A stretch of DNA of 64,000 nucleotides from Distichodus sexfasciatus (Eukaryota > Chordata > Actinopteri > Characiformes > Distichodontidae). The notes beneath the pieces are model-generated. The model had not been told where the DNA came from. It did not search any database and worked only from the letters and a program-made list of their open reading frames with translations. Below are positions 11,486 through 24,210 of the stretch, piece by piece. Every line of letters begins with the position of its first letter. Position 1 is the first letter of the stretch. Position numbers and translations under genes: made by a program. The stretch is from positions 4,037,899 to 4,101,898 of the forward strand of contig JAVGVS010000017.1 in NCBI GenBank assembly GCA_032718565.1. Reading direction: 5' to 3'.

Positions 11486-13017
11486 CAAATTTAAAAAAAA
11501 CTGTCTAAAGGTTCTGAGCAGTGTGAGTGGTTTAAACGTTTTGAGAACCTGACCATTACAGAGATGCAGGTGCGTTATCTGTTTTTTGTTTTGCCGTGAC
11601 TTCGAACCTTCCCAACAATGTCCCAAACACCACTTCTCTCTGTCCTTGATGGACGATTTTAACACATGAAGGGAGCCTAAATGACACGCCCTATGAAAAC
11701 TCCCTTCACTCTTTCAACCCCCCCCGCAGTCCTTATCTTAATGTCATCTGTCATACGCTTCCATTTCTCACAGCTACTAGAAAATGAAATCAAGAATTTC
11801 TCTCCCCTACAGAAACTATCATTCTACTTTACGTTGTTGGCCGTTCTCCCAAACAGGGGAAAGTCAGGGTTTACTGGAAGAGAGAGAAAAACATGTGGAG
11901 TCACTTTAGAGTTAAAACCCGTTTCACCAGAGAAAAAAGAAGCAGCTATTTATAGTACCTTTCTCAACATTTGTAACATGCATCGCAAACATCCATTACG
12001 GCTGGAATTCTGACAGTTTACCCTTTAAACTTTGGCAGAAGAAAAGTAAAAGGTCAAATTAAAACCAATACTAAAACTGCAAGTAATAAAAAAATAAATA
12101 AGTGGTTTCGATTTCAGAGTAAACATCTACAGCACAGACATCAGCACTTGGACAGTAACGGCATCCAAAAGAATCTGAAAACTGAGCAAATTCAAATCTA
12201 ATCAGAGCGAATTCCGAGCAGCTACATTCCGATACGGTAATTCAATATGCTGGACATGCCTTTGTCTGGTAGACGAGTGGACAGTGAATTAAACCGAGAG
12301 AGCAAAAAAGGTGCATCTGAAATCTGATCCACTTTATCGCCCTGCACTTCATCCGAAACCAACGTTTTAATGGAGTTTACCAGTGAACATTGTCCGCTGT
12401 CAGAACAACAACGTCGAGTCATTACTCTAATACCTTTTTTAATCTTTAGAAAGCTTGGCCCTCCGTAAGGCCACGTTTACAATGACAAATGGTACGTATT
12501 CCATCCAATAGATTTAAGCAGTGATGCCGACTTAAATCATAGCAGGTTAATTGACAAAAGGGGATGGAGGACAAGACTCTCTTGCTCCCAGACAGTGGAA
12601 ATGAAAAGTGTGTAAATGAGCAGCCGTTACAGCAGAGACAGACAGCGGTGTAGATACCCTTTAAGAAACGGCTGACGTTTTAAAAGCTGGTTATTATTTC
12701 AGGCTGCGTTCCAGATGATTGATAGTAATCGACTCTGCAGACAGTGTCCCAGTCAAAGCAGAACACTGGGAGACCAGTAAATCGGAGAGTAATTGAACGG
12801 CTCGTTGGCTTGAAGGATGGAGATGGATGGCTCAATGATAACCCCCACTGCCTGCTCACTGTGTGTGGGGCCAGCACTATTAGCATGTCCAAAGAGCCCC
12901 CATCTACCCCGCCCGCCCCCTCAGCACACCCTTCATCCAACACACGCACACACACACACGCACACACACACCAAAAAACACACAGGCAGCTTCACATTCA
13001 CAACAGTAACATATTAG
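11486..13017. other. intergenic DNA, mostly unique
   Basis: No gene or known repeat is recognised apart from a CA microsatellite at 12940-12971. Candidate open frames are short and without recognisable domains. Confidence 0.5.
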
Positions 13018-14148
13018 CAGTGTAGGGTAACAGCTAACTACCAGTAGCAACGCCACTTACTTAACTACTATTTGCAGTAGGATATCAGTAGTGAAGCTAC
13101 ATTAAAAGCTTTTTGAAAACATTCAGAAATGCCTTAAAATGTTTTTAGAGCATTTAAAAAAGTAGCTTCACAACTGATATAGGACTGAAAAAAGCAGATA
13201 CTACTTTTAAAGCTACAGCGTTATTTCAGTAGCTATTCAGTAGTGAAGCTACTTTTAAAATGTCGCAGCTTTAAACGTAACAAACTTTTCAAAAAGTGAA
13301 AGTGAGTGATTATTTGTCATTGTGAACACACCACAGCACATCACACAGTGCTCCACAACCAAATGTGATCTCTGCATTTGACCCATCCGTGAAGGAGCAG
13401 TGGGCAGCTTTTTGGCAGTGCCCGGGGAGCAGTGCTTGGGAAAGGTTCCTTGCTCATGAATACCTTTACTGGTCTGGGATTTGAACCAGATCCGTTCACG
13501 CAGTCAACTCGCTAACCGCTACATTACCAACAAGAGTTGTGATCAAGACGACCTAGACCGAGACCAGAGTGTGTCGAGACCGAGACAAGACCAAGACTCT
13601 GAAGGGCCGAGACCGAGGCCAGACCAATGCACGTTTTGCACCACATGACAAATAAGTGGATCGTGCAAACCTCAAAAAGAGCTGTTCATCCAAACCAGGG
13701 TTACACGGTTTGCTGCAGACCACTGCTTATCCTGAAATGGAGGGCCTTGGGACAGAACCAGTTGAAAACCTCTGATTCAAACTGATCACATCATATGTTA
13801 AACTCAACAACCCACAGTGGCAGAACCCTCCTCAAGACCAAACTCGTGCCAAAGACAAGGGGGTAACGTTACGCTACCAACTGCCCCTCATTGTAATGTA
13901 GCATTGCAAAATGATTGGTGTAGAACTGGCAAAAGTGGCATCTGATACCGTGCCTGCCATGTGCACACTCATTGCATCACAGCACGCTCACTGACAGCTG
14001 TGAGATGGAGTCGGAGAATGGAGTCATTGGTGAAGATGGAAGCAAGAGTCTGTGACAGTGAAATCTGTAGCTACTTTTTCCGCTGGAGCTTTTAGTGTAG
14101 CTAACTACTATAGCTTAGCTACTACTAATCAGAAGTAGATCTACACTC
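13018..14148. mobile_element. composite hAT-like MITE carrying SINE A
   Basis: The ends are rich in repeated TAGCTAACTACTA-type words in inverted orientation (left 13018-13075, right 14070-14148). A SINE A copy at 13296-13535 is inserted in it, next to a GACCGAGACC-type tandem repeat at 13535-13640. Material around 13975-14050 recurs inverted at about 18330-18370, linking it to the element at 17460. Confidence 0.55.
13296..13535 (-). mobile_element. SINE family A, reverse orientation
   Basis: The tail (GTGAGTGATTATTTGTCATT) leads, followed by GACCCATCCGTGAAGGAGCA and the reverse B box (GGATTTGAACC) near 13478. Confidence 0.85.
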
Positions 14149-14216
14149 CATATACGCATGTGCTCATCCTCGCAGCTAGCATGATGGATTGGCCCCATAG
14201 GACGTGGCGTGATTGA

Positions 14217-14243
14217 AGTGTGTGTGTGTGTGTGTGTGTGTGT
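14217..14243. repeat. TG microsatellite
   Basis: About 13 TG units. Confidence 0.95.
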
Positions 14244-14617
14244 AGACAAAGCCTCGAACCCCCGCCTCTCCCAACGCTGGTGCTTCCTCCAAACACCTTG
14301 ACAGTGGGGCAGTGCACACCGAGCACACAGAGGAAGCCTGGGTTTTGTTTCTGTAAACTTTGACCCCAGCAACCCATCAATAACCCGGGAAACAGCAGCG
14401 AGAGTAGGAGGGTGGCCTCCCTCATCCGTCTTCATTTGAAGAGAGGAGAACGTGCGCTCGCTGTCTCTCCTCTCTTCCCCTACCACTCCATCTTCTCCCC
14501 CTCACTTTCACTCCTCTTCTCCCTCCCTCCCTCATTCTCTCCCCCATCCATCTTGCCTGTCACCCCTCCCTCTATACATCCAGCTCCCGACTCCCCTACA
14601 CCAGACAGCAATCTACA

Positions 14618-14720
14618 AAATTGGAGCCCATGCATTTTAATTAGCATTGTGTAATTTGACGGACATTGCAGTGGCATGTCGGTTGCTTATTTATTTAAAT
14701 CCATTGCACACATCGTCTTC
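14618..14720. promoter_or_regulatory. candidate conserved non-coding element (homeodomain-site rich)
   Basis: About 100 bp of balanced, non-repetitive sequence between a CT-rich tract and a MITE, with ATGCATTTTAATTAGCATTG (octamer-like and TAATTA cores) and TTATTTATTTAAAT. The texture resembles developmental enhancers. No alignment was possible, so this is a pattern-based guess. Confidence 0.3.
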
Positions 14721-14754
14721 TTGTGGTACATGACTTTTTTTCTCATTCTTTATT

Positions 14755-15405
14755 AGAGATGCACTGATCCAGCTTTTTCAGTTCCGATACCGATGCTGAT
14801 ATTTGGACTCTTTTTATGTATCAGTCGATCCCAAGTACCGATCCGACACCAGTTTTTAATGTATATGTTGTGTATTTCTCTATTAGGGGGAGACTGGGAT
14901 TATTCTGTTATGCTTAAGTTAATAGTTGACTTAAATACTGTTTTCCTACTAAAACAATGTAATAATTTCACATCCACATATATATGCTAAATTATTTCTT
15001 ATTAAAATAACATCTCATAAATTATCTCTTTAAACACAGTTATGTAATTTTGTAACGGTCTCTAATCTTGCAACACTAAAACCATCAGGGACATGGATTG
15101 CGAGCGAGAGCTGGTGTTAAGGAAATTAAACAGTGTAATCATGTGATTTCCTTTTGGAAGGGTAGTGAGTTGTGTTGCTTGTTCTGCTCATTATCATATC
15201 AATATGTAGGAATTAGCATGATTGTTGAACAATAAACCAGCTTTACTGCGGTGCCACTTCCCACGCAGAACCAATTGTGCGTGTGCACATTTACAGATCG
15301 GCTCCGCAGATCAGCCCAATGCCACTGATACCCGATCCAGCTGTTTGAGTCATTATCGGAGCGATATCTGATCCACGTATCGGATCGGTGTATCCGTATT
15401 CTTTA
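14755..15405. mobile_element. MITE family D (TGCACTGATCC termini)
   Basis: The left end reads GATGCACTGATCCAGCTTTTTCAGTTCCGATACCG and the right end is the inverse (CGTATCGGATCGGTG). The interior shares GCGAGCGAGAGCTGGTGTT and ATATCAATATGTAGGAATTAG with the copies at 34057, 38180 and 40245. It has no coding capacity and is probably a hAT-type non-autonomous element. Confidence 0.75.
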
Positions 15406-15479
15406 TCTATTCAGGTAAACTCTGTGGCTTGCGCTCTCTTTAAATATGTCCATTTGTCAATCTGTACATTGTTAGATCC

Positions 15480-15960
15480 CTATTCCTAGATCCCTAGTCT
15501 TATTTAACTTTTAAACCATTTCCCAGTCCAAGATTAAGCCTAGTCCTAGACTAACTTTGACATGGAGGGCCAGTTTCCCAGTGGAGGATAAAGCCTAATC
15601 GTAGACTAGTTTTGAGTTTGAATAGTAAATCTCCATTGGTATTACAACTTAGTCCAAGACTAGGCTTAATCGAGCAAGACACCAGACCCATGGATTTAGC
15701 CTAGTCTTGGATTAAATTGCAGGTATAATGGAGATTCACCACTGAAATTAAAAGATAGTCTAGGTCTAGGTTTAATCATTGTCTAGGAAACTGTCCCTCA
15801 GTGGTAAATCTCTATTGGTACTCTAACTTAGTTCAAGACTAGACTTAATGGGCCAATTTCTCAGTCATGGATTAAGCCTAGTCCTAGACTACCTTTGAGT
15901 ACTACAATTATGTCTAAGGCTAGGCTTAATCCATGAGCAGGAAACAAGCCCAATATGTGT
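15480..15960. mobile_element. array of inverted AAGCCTAGTCCTAGACTA units
   Basis: The word TTAAGCCTAGTCCTAGACTA and its reverse complement (TAGTCTAGGCTTAA type) alternate at least seven times over about 480 bp, with CCATTTCCCAGT-like leaders. This looks like several hairpin-forming MITEs of one palindromic family, tandem or nested. Confidence 0.75.
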
Positions 15961-17459
15961 TCAAGCAACCAGCCCGTAATGTCCTACCACCAAAGCAAAT
16001 TCTTTGTATGTGACAAAGCAATAAACGTCATTCTAATTATTCTGAATGAATTAACAAGGAAGTTCGTCACCGATCTGCCCCCAAAATCTAGATCTGTGCT
16101 GTAAATGTGGTGCACACATATATAGACACCAGAACGCCGTATCATAATCGGTCAAGATCTGCAGAATTTCAGACTGGGTTTAAAATCAAATAGCCCTGAC
16201 CTTGCTCATTGAGCCAGTAGTGAGAACATAAACTACAGCCTTTGAAGTTTTATCAGTCCATCTTTAGCAGGAGAGAGAGAGATTGAGGTGAAACAGGATT
16301 ACACAAACTGCAACCCCGTCAGTCTTTATTCTTCATGCAGCTCTGTATGTTCAGTAGCCATTTCATTTCCATAGTCATCGCGATAAGGCCTTGAGACAGA
16401 CAGTATGCAAAACTCGATGCCTGCTGTGCTAATATTTGACCTGCTGCACCTGTTTCATCTGACCCGCAGACACACACACACACACACTCTCTTCTCCAAC
16501 AATAACTTCCGCCCCCACGGATACTGGCCTGTGGATATTTTTAGCCGTTTTTCCGTTTGAGACAAGGATTTGAGAGAGAACACACTATCAGCTCTCACCA
16601 TCGCTCATAAAGTGCTTTGGTGTCTGCTTGGTGCCGACAGAAGCGTGCGTCCGACTCACCTCGGCACGCTATAACATCTCACCCAGGAGGTGCCGAGGCC
16701 GCTTTCACCGCCCTACAGTGCTCGTGCTGACCTCTCCTGACCCTACATCTCTTCCTTCGCTCCAATGGAAAAGTCACACTCTTACTGGCACCAGAATGAC
16801 ACAAAATGTACCAAACGATAATCAGTTGCTAAAAAGAACATCTGCTGCTCACTCAACAAAACGCACACACACACACACAAAGACCAAAGCTGACATGTGT
16901 AACAGTTCCCGCAGTATGAGCTACTTCTGTGGATTTCATCCCTGTGACTCACGTCCACAACTGAAGGAAAAACATTTTTTACTCATACAGTGTAATCCAT
17001 GAAACGTGCCAAATCTCACCAGAACTATCCAGCTCCCATCTCACTGGTTAATATATAGCCAGGACAAAGTAGAATCTGCATCTTATAAACAGCATCAGCG
17101 ATCCTGCCCCTAATCAGTTTGTATAACCACAGCAAAGTGATAAAGTACAGTGTGAACGTTAGTCTGAGTGGTCTTAAAGAGTTGCTAATGTTTACTGCAA
17201 AAGTTTTGTGTGTAAATAATATCCAATGAGTCCCTTCTATGGACTTTCCCTATGAATCACCTCCACAGTGTCGTCCCTCATTCAGTAATGTACCTGACCT
17301 GCACTGCCCCATCCTGCTGATGTTACTGAGACGTAGTCAAATCTCTTCCTCCTCGTGCTGAGTCTCCATCCCTGTGTTTGTAAACAGTGTCTGTGAGTCA
17401 GGGAGAGTTCATCAGTTCAGAAACCTTCAGAAACAAGATCATAACTGACAGTCAGAAGC
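15961..17459. other. intergenic DNA, mostly unique
   Basis: No gene is recognised. Short CA runs occur at 16470-16486 and 16862-16880. A direct repeat of nuclear-receptor half-sites (TGACCT, 4 bp, TGACCC) is at 16728-16743. Confidence 0.5.
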
Positions 17460-18300
17460 AGTGTTGGGGAAACTCTTACACAGTAGCTTTTCAACTACAA
17501 GCTACTAAAGAGTAGGGCTGGGCGATATGGCCTAAAAATAATACCGCGATACACAATATATATCTTGATACATTCTCTCTTTCTGGGAGAGAACTACAAT
17601 TCCCACAATACCCTGCACGGCGACTCAGAGTCTTGTTACAAGAATGTTGTGGTTATGCGTCTGGAACAATATCCAGTAAATAGGTGTACTGTGAGTAGAA
17701 CGCTAGTTGTTATTTATCAGCTAAAATATGGGTTTTGTCTGAAATAAAGGTGACGAATTGACTGAGCTGGAGCGTTTTAGTGAGTGATGGCGTTCCATAC
17801 CGTGAGCGCCCACACACAGCACGTTTAGCACAGTTGTCGATCGCATAAAAGCTGCTCGCTGCCATCATGCAGCTGAAGATAAACGCTAAGCCCCTCCAGC
17901 CAGACAGCTGATTCGCCGATGCCACTGTCAATCTTTATTTTCACTGGAGAAAATCAAACACACGTGTGCCTTCTACAAACACGTGACGATGCGCCGGGAC
18001 TGTGTTCTGGATGGGCGGGGGAGTGAGCTGTCTGTTTTGAGAGGGCGGAGAAGCCAAACGTGAAAGTGACGTACATGCTGTCTGTTTAACATGAACATGA
18101 GGATTTGTACTCAATGTTCACGATGTAGTCATTTACTACATCACACGTAGAACAAGCTGAGATTCGTCGAGTATATTCGATATATCATCCACCCCTACCA
18201 TGTAATAAAAGTAGCTAATGTTAATGTTAATGTAAGCTACTGTTTTATTATAATATTGTAGTTAGCTACACCACAAGCTACGGAGAAAATACTAAATCAT
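17460..18300. mobile_element. nested MITEs (family H inside an AGTGTTGGGG element)
   Basis: The outer element starts AGTGTTGGGGAAACTC and resumes at about 18200 with GTAGCTAATGTTAATG and the GTTAGCTAC word group. Between them is an inner element with inverted ends TAGGGCTGGGCGATAT (17514) and ATATCATCCACCCCTA (to 18199). The inner one carries the shared core described in the findings at 17691-17790. Confidence 0.65.
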
Positions 18301-18964
18301 GGCTATTTCTTGCCTTTTCTTGCTTCCATCCTCGCCAAAGTGGACTCCATCCTCCGACTCCATAGTGAGTGTTCACCACGTGCCACTTCTGTCAATACAA
18401 CACCAATCAAAAACACCTGGTAGTGAAAAATATGTCTTGAAAATACGAAAAGAGATAATTTTTTTCTTTTGTAAAATGCAATTTGTAAGAAAGTATTAAC
18501 TTATTAAGTTTTTTATTAACGGTTTAGTCTGATAAGCTTAAGCTCTATGGAGTGAGCAGTTGGAGAAAGGAGTATTGACTTACACTGGTCAGATGCCACA
18601 AAAGGTCAAGTGCAAAAGTTCAAGCTGAGTTGGGAACATTCAAGGTGCAGACATTTAATTTTGGACAATAAATTTCACCTTGATTACTGTGCTGTGACAT
18701 TTAATAAGAATTACAAGGACGTTTCAGATGAATTGGTAAGCCACAAGATTTCACATTGCCATGACTTCCTGTAAAACATGTCCAAGTGGCTGCATCAGTC
18801 CCGATACATCACTTTGCTAAAGCCAGGTTTTTTCCACAATGCATCTAATCAAGGTAGCTCAGGACGACGCTTTGGGACTGACCTTTTGCTGCAAGAATGT
18901 GAAGAATGTTTATTACAGGCTTTTATTTTGTGATATCAAATTGGGAGGACTGTGAAGTGTCAAC
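18301..18964. other. intergenic DNA
   Basis: No gene is recognised. The first part (to about 18560) may be the remainder of the outer MITE. Confidence 0.4.
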
Positions 18965-19176
18965 ACAGTTGGTAGCGGCCAGTGTGCTCGCCCCGCGATC
19001 GGAAGGTTGTAGGTTTGAATCCCTGGACCGGTAAAGGTACCACTAAGGTACTCATGAGCAAGGGACTGTACTCATAGCTGCCCACTGCTCCTTCACAGAT
19101 GGGTCAAATGTAGAGGTCACATTTCATTGTGCTGTGGTGTGTTCACAAATAATCACTTTCACTTTCTCAAATCAAT
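18965..19176 (+). mobile_element. SINE family A
   Basis: Head with TTGGTAGCGGCCAGTGTG, B box GGTTTGAATCCC, body with CTCATGAGCAAG and GGATGGGTCAAATG, and tail GTGTTCACAAATAATCAC. Confidence 0.85.
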
Positions 19177-20444
19177 TTAACTTAAAATTTCAATATTTTA
19201 AAGAAATAGTCACCAATATATGATTTGATTTGCACGTATATAGTAAATAGTGCTGGTCAGCTCCAGATTAGAATCCAGATCACTTTGAGAGTGGGTAATA
19301 GAACACATCATACGGGCATCAGGTTCAGAGGTACAGTCTTTGATCTTTATCTGACCTCAGATCAGCTGTAGGACTGATCAGTGGTCAGTATATTGACACT
19401 AATGCTGATGGCCGTCGTCTCGACCTTTCCATTTCTTCCAGGCATTCTAAAATAGTCTGTTTCATCAAGATTATTTGGTTGTATTTGACAAGAATGAAGC
19501 ACTTTGAAGCCCTAAAAGCATCTGTTTGTTTTATAATGGTCATGTATCTGTGCTGATGCTGATTCCGTGCCAGACAGACTCGGGACATGAACCCAGGCAC
19601 CGTCTCTGTTCTCTACTGAAAACAACATGCAAATTTTGGGGCCGCAGCAATACTGAGAGATGGGATAAAATCTCTCTCCTTCACACACACACAGCTGTAT
19701 GCCAGCTCAGTTATTTAACCAGACTGAATATCGTGAGCTGGCTCTTCAAGTCACAAGGGTCGACTGCTGTGCGTGACAAAGGATGGTTTGCCCACCTGTG
19801 GAAAACGTGTTATAAAAATATTGTACACAATTTGAGTACTTTTTGTGTGTCATTTTATCAAGCTGCTTATGGCCCCCAGTCTCAGTCACCAATATTTTCT
19901 TCAGTGTAAATTTGTTCTTAGGGAAGTTATATAGTATTGAGTAGAATTGTACACAATTCAATAACCTAATGTTCTGCACATACTACGGGCATGTGTGTAC
20001 AAGTGCTCTTCACCATTTGTAGACTCAGTTCTTACATTGGAACAAATCTCAAATATGAAAACAGGTAAATGTGAGAATCTTCGTCAAAACTGTGTAAATG
20101 GATTTAAAGGAGAAATATTTTTGTGAATGAGGCCCATTAATTTTCACCTCACATTGTATTTTCACCTCGTAATTTTTCACCCCCACTTTTTTAATGTTCA
20201 CCTGAAGTTTTGTTTCATTCTGGCCTATAAAATGGCAACAGCAGGTGTGTTTACGTCGCCACGACGTTTTTTTTGCATTGACTTCTGTTTTTTTGTGCAC
20301 AGTTATTCAGAAACACTCAGATACAGAGGGAGCAGGTCTCGTCTTGTGAAACTGTAGCGAGTGAAAAGAATTCTAGAAAAATTGCCTCGACCATTTTTTG
20401 TAATCGAATTATTCGAATTATTTGAATCATCATTACAGCCCCAT
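19177..20444. other. intergenic DNA
   Basis: No gene is seen. A stretch at about 19975-20130 (GAACAAATCTCAAATATGAAAA) recurs diverged at 54575-54665 and 32590-32700, so it is an unnamed dispersed repeat. Confidence 0.5.
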
Positions 20445-20610
20445 CACAAAGTGCTTTACATATAACCAGCCCAAGCCCCCAACAAACAAGTCTGAGGCAA
20501 GAGTGGCACGGGAAAAAACTCCATTTGGCAGGAAGAAACCTTGAGAGGAAGCAAGATTTGGAAGGCGATCACATCCTCCTCTGGGCGACCGCGGTGTGTG
20601 AACATTTACT
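20445..20610. mobile_element. dispersed fish repeat fragment
   Basis: Contains AAGAAACCTTGAGAGGAAGC followed by CATCCTCCTCTGGGCGACC, wording I associate with a very common teleost interspersed repeat. Family assignment is from memory. Confidence 0.5.
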
Positions 20611-21469
20611 ACACAAGTTGACATTAGTTCAAGATTAAATATTAATTCAGCATTCAGTTCATGTTTAAGTCCCGACAAAAAGGTCATAGTTTTAGATGAT
20701 GGACAAGGTCTTGTACGTACAGGTGTACAATCACAACCTCCCTTCTCAGACAAAATCCATTCCCATGTCTTTCCAAATATTTGGGTTCCGGTTGCTTTTT
20801 CATTTAATGCAGCTCAGCTCTGACATACATAACTTCTAAGAGAAATAAGGTGCTGTTTGTGGCGTCATGCTTTTTAAGCACAATTTAAATATCTAAGAAA
20901 AGGACACATGAATTGCTTTGGCTTGATGACTGAAATGCTTGTTTTATCCAAATTTCAAGGACCCCCATCAGGCCTGGACTGGCAGCAGGAGGGTGAGGTC
21001 CATCACAAGCTTCTCCGCTGGCACGCCTCGGTTCCTGACCTCTCACAAAAAGGACGTTGCGCTCAAGTGAGTACCAAAAGAAGTGTTTTGCCCGACTCAC
21101 TCAACACACAGCGTTCCACCGCCCTGGTGGCCTTCGCTATCGCTTCGGCGAAAGGAAGACAAGGGTGTGAGGCGGAGTGGTTTGGGTGCTGACGTTACAG
21201 TTCACTGATGCTCGCCGTGCAAGTCTTCGGGCTGCAATTCAGGAGAAGTCAGACACTTCTCTTGAATGTGGAAAAAAAACGATGGAATACCAAAGTAGTA
21301 CAGCAGGAGGGACTTTATCCGTCTTCTCTACCCTAATATCATTCCATCATCAGATTATCTGATCATGGGCTGGTAAACGATCATATGTGGTCCTTAAGTA
21401 GACATTAAATTGAGGCTGACGAAAGGCACTGGAAAATTTAAATCTGCATCTTAGAAGCACTGATGATGA
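20611..21469. other. intergenic DNA, no gene recognised
   Basis: Moderate GC content with short open frames on both strands that match nothing I know. A small hairpin (TCGCTTCGGCGA) lies near 21142. Confidence 0.4.
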
Positions 21470-21800
21470 TGAGCTTTTAGAACAGCGCTGGGCTCGTCAA
21501 TGTCACTGCTCTCTTGCTAGCCAATCAAAATTGAGGAAGGGGCAGGACATATAAATCGGTAGTACTCTCCCAGCTCTTTTTTTCCACGTTTTAGCTGATG
21601 CACACAATCTCTACATCATGAAGACATGTGAGTATCTAGTTCAAACGCTGCCGCTAACCCGAGAGGTCATTTCTCTCCATTGTAAAGATAATCCTGTCAG
21701 CTAAACTACCGCTCTCAACCAAACACGTTACAATGTTTACATGAACTAGGAACGAACGCGGAAGTGGCCGATGACGTTTTTCATAACTTTGCAACAACAA
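21470..21800. mobile_element. repeat N, copy 1
   Basis: CTTGCTAGCCAATCAAAATT near 21513 and TTTCTCTCCATTGTAAAGAT near 21670 recur with few changes at 49568 and 49700, in the same order and orientation. Confidence 0.65.
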
Positions 21801-22205
21801 AGTTTACAGTCAGCAGCAAAGGCATTTACAACTTATTACCAGTTTGGAATTTACACTCAAACATTTTGGCACATCACAGGTTTTTACTACTTTTTTTTAA
21901 GTTGTTGAGTGAATGACAACAGATGAAAATGTTGAATAAAATAACTTTTTTTAAAAACATGGAAAGCGTGTGGAACGGTCAGTGCAGGTGAAGATCAGCT
22001 TAGTCATATTCTAGGCGGTATTTTACCTTAACATGCACTAGCTAACTTTCATTTTATTGGCCGTCACTTATCACTAGTAAATATCTCTCTCATGTCTGGT
22101 GAGCCATAAGTATAATTCTATGAGGTGGCTTTTTGTAGGTCAGTAGTGATGAATCAGCAATATCACACGCGTTCTGTAATTTATTAAGTATGGAATAGTA
22201 AATGG

Positions 22206-22550
22206 GGGCAGCACGGTGGCGCAATGGTTAGCGTTGTCGCCTCACAGCAAGAAGGTCCTGGGTTCGAGCCCTGGGTCGGCCGTGGGGTCTCTCTGTGTGG
22301 AGATGGCATGCTCTCCCCGTGTTCGAGTGGGTTTCCTCCCACAGTCCAAAAGCACGCGCTACACGTTAACTGGCGACTCTAAATTGTCCTCGTAAGGTGT
22401 GAATGTGAGCGTAACTGCGTGAATGTGATTGCGTGTTTGCCTGGCAGTGTGTTGGCGCCTGCCCAGGGTTGGCCCACGCCCTGCGCCCACAAGTTCCCGG
22501 GCCCCCCGCGACCCTAGCTGGGGTTGGGTGGTTCGGATAATGAATGAATG
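22206..22550 (+). mobile_element. SINE family C, near full length
   Basis: The head CAGCACGGTGGCGCAATGGTTAG (A box) is followed by the B box GGTTCGAGCCC, then a body with GTGGGTTTCCTCCCACAGTC and AACTGGCGACTCTAAATTG. This is the widespread teleost tRNA-derived SINE type. Confidence 0.85.
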
Positions 22551-22864
22551 TAATAGTAAATATGTAATATTGTTAAATATAAAATCAGTAACATACAAAT
22601 GAAGAGAATGTGTGTGAAAACTTGCATTTGCAGTATAAAGGTGTTATTGTACCGAGTAAGTGTGTAACAATGAATGGCAACATTTCTCTTTTTCTCCGGT
22701 CATCCTTCCCCAAGGTCCGTTCCTGGAGTTCTCCATCCTCCCTGATGAGTTTCTCACGTTACACGTCAGGCCTTGTTCTAAATACGACGTGTTTAAACGC
22801 TCTCTTGTTCTAATTTGAGGTCATGAGGGGAAAAACTTTTTACTCAGAGTTGTAATTCTCTTTC

Positions 22865-22903
22865 TTTATTCACTATTTATTGGCATTGGTTTTAGGCTTT
22901 ATT
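22865..22903 (-). terminator. exoc6b: clustered polyadenylation signals for exoc6b
   Basis: Three AATAAA hexamers on the minus strand at 22898-22903, 22876-22881 and 22865-22870 are the first found downstream of the exoc6b stop codon. They would end a 3' UTR of about 1.3 kb. Confidence 0.5.
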
Positions 22904-23064
22904 AGTATTGTAGGGTCATCCGTTAGTGGTTTAACATTACAGTTTGTACAGTGCACCTGTCTCCAATAACAACACAATGAATAAAAAATGTATTCTGTAC
23001 ACACACACAACTACCTCTACAAGAGCAGAACGCTTGTGTGAACTGCAACACACTCTTCTTTCTT

Positions 23065-23099
<35 letters not shown>

Positions 23100-24172
23100 A
23101 CACACACATTCTCCTTCTGCTTGGTCAAGAACACAAGTACAGGAGCCGTACAGAAGATCCTACAATCAGTAACTGCCGTGTGGAGAAAAGGCACAAACAG
23201 ACCCAGCAAACAAAGAAGCATGTTCAGCAGAACACACACACACACGGAGGAATATTCCCTTTAGGCTTTAGTTAGATTTGTATTCCCTTTACAATGGCAC
23301 GTGGTGTGTGTCTATATATGAGTGTACACACAAAAAGGAAAGAAAGCTCCACAGACCCTGAATATATGATTTTTGCTACCTACTACACATACGTTCCCCT
23401 GGAAAAATGTTTAATATTGCACCCAAAAGAAGCCTAATGGAGACGAGTTCCCTCATTTAAATACTAATGCCATTTTACAGGCAGGTTTTCACATGCATTT
23501 TACCCCTTTTACACCCACAACACATTCTCACGTACAGGTAAACTGGAAGACCTTCCCTTGGCGGCAGGAGCTCTACCGCAGCCAGCCGAGCGTCTGAGCA
23601 GCTGATAGAGTCGCTGTAGGTAATTAAGGTTATCAGCAGAACCGAAACGGCAGCTTAATTCAGCCCTGGTTTCTATTTAAAACAACAAGCTGTTGTTCGA
23701 AACGCAGAAGTGGGATTAATATGGACTTGAGTGGAAGTAAATGGCAAAAAATTCTAAACTCTGAGGCTTAAGACCACGTTGTGCACTTGATTAACAGGTT
23801 TAAGTTTAACAGGCTAGTCGTCACCACACAGATGTTGTTTTCAGCACTGGGATATTGGAAACGTTGTGACGGGACTGACTTCCTAAATTACCAAAAGAAC
23901 AAAATATCGTCTAACTACTAACTGTGCTGAAAAAGCCATGGAGGAAGACACATCAAGCAGCTTCACGTCTCACTGCTACTGAAGGAAGCCAGGAAGACAC
24001 GCGATGCCAAACCGTCAGGGGTGAGGCACAAACACTGAAAGACTTGTGATTCCTGTGGGTAGGTTAGTGCAAGTCTTGTTTTTCGTATAAAGTGGGGGGG
24101 CAGAGGCTTCACCATAGCAACAGGAGTGTGTCGGCGAGGTTTAACCAAGTACAGGAGATGTGGGCTGACTCG

Positions 24173-24174
<2 letters not shown>

Positions 24175-24210
<36 letters not shown>
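24175..24210. repeat. (AC)18 microsatellite, UG repeat in the exoc6b mRNA
   Basis: Eighteen uninterrupted AC units on the plus strand, ending 5 nt from the exoc6b stop codon. Confidence 0.97.

Noticed and set aside
15480..15960. CRISPR-like array
   Set aside because: Units alternate in orientation, spacing is irregular, and the genome is a vertebrate's. It is a palindromic MITE array.
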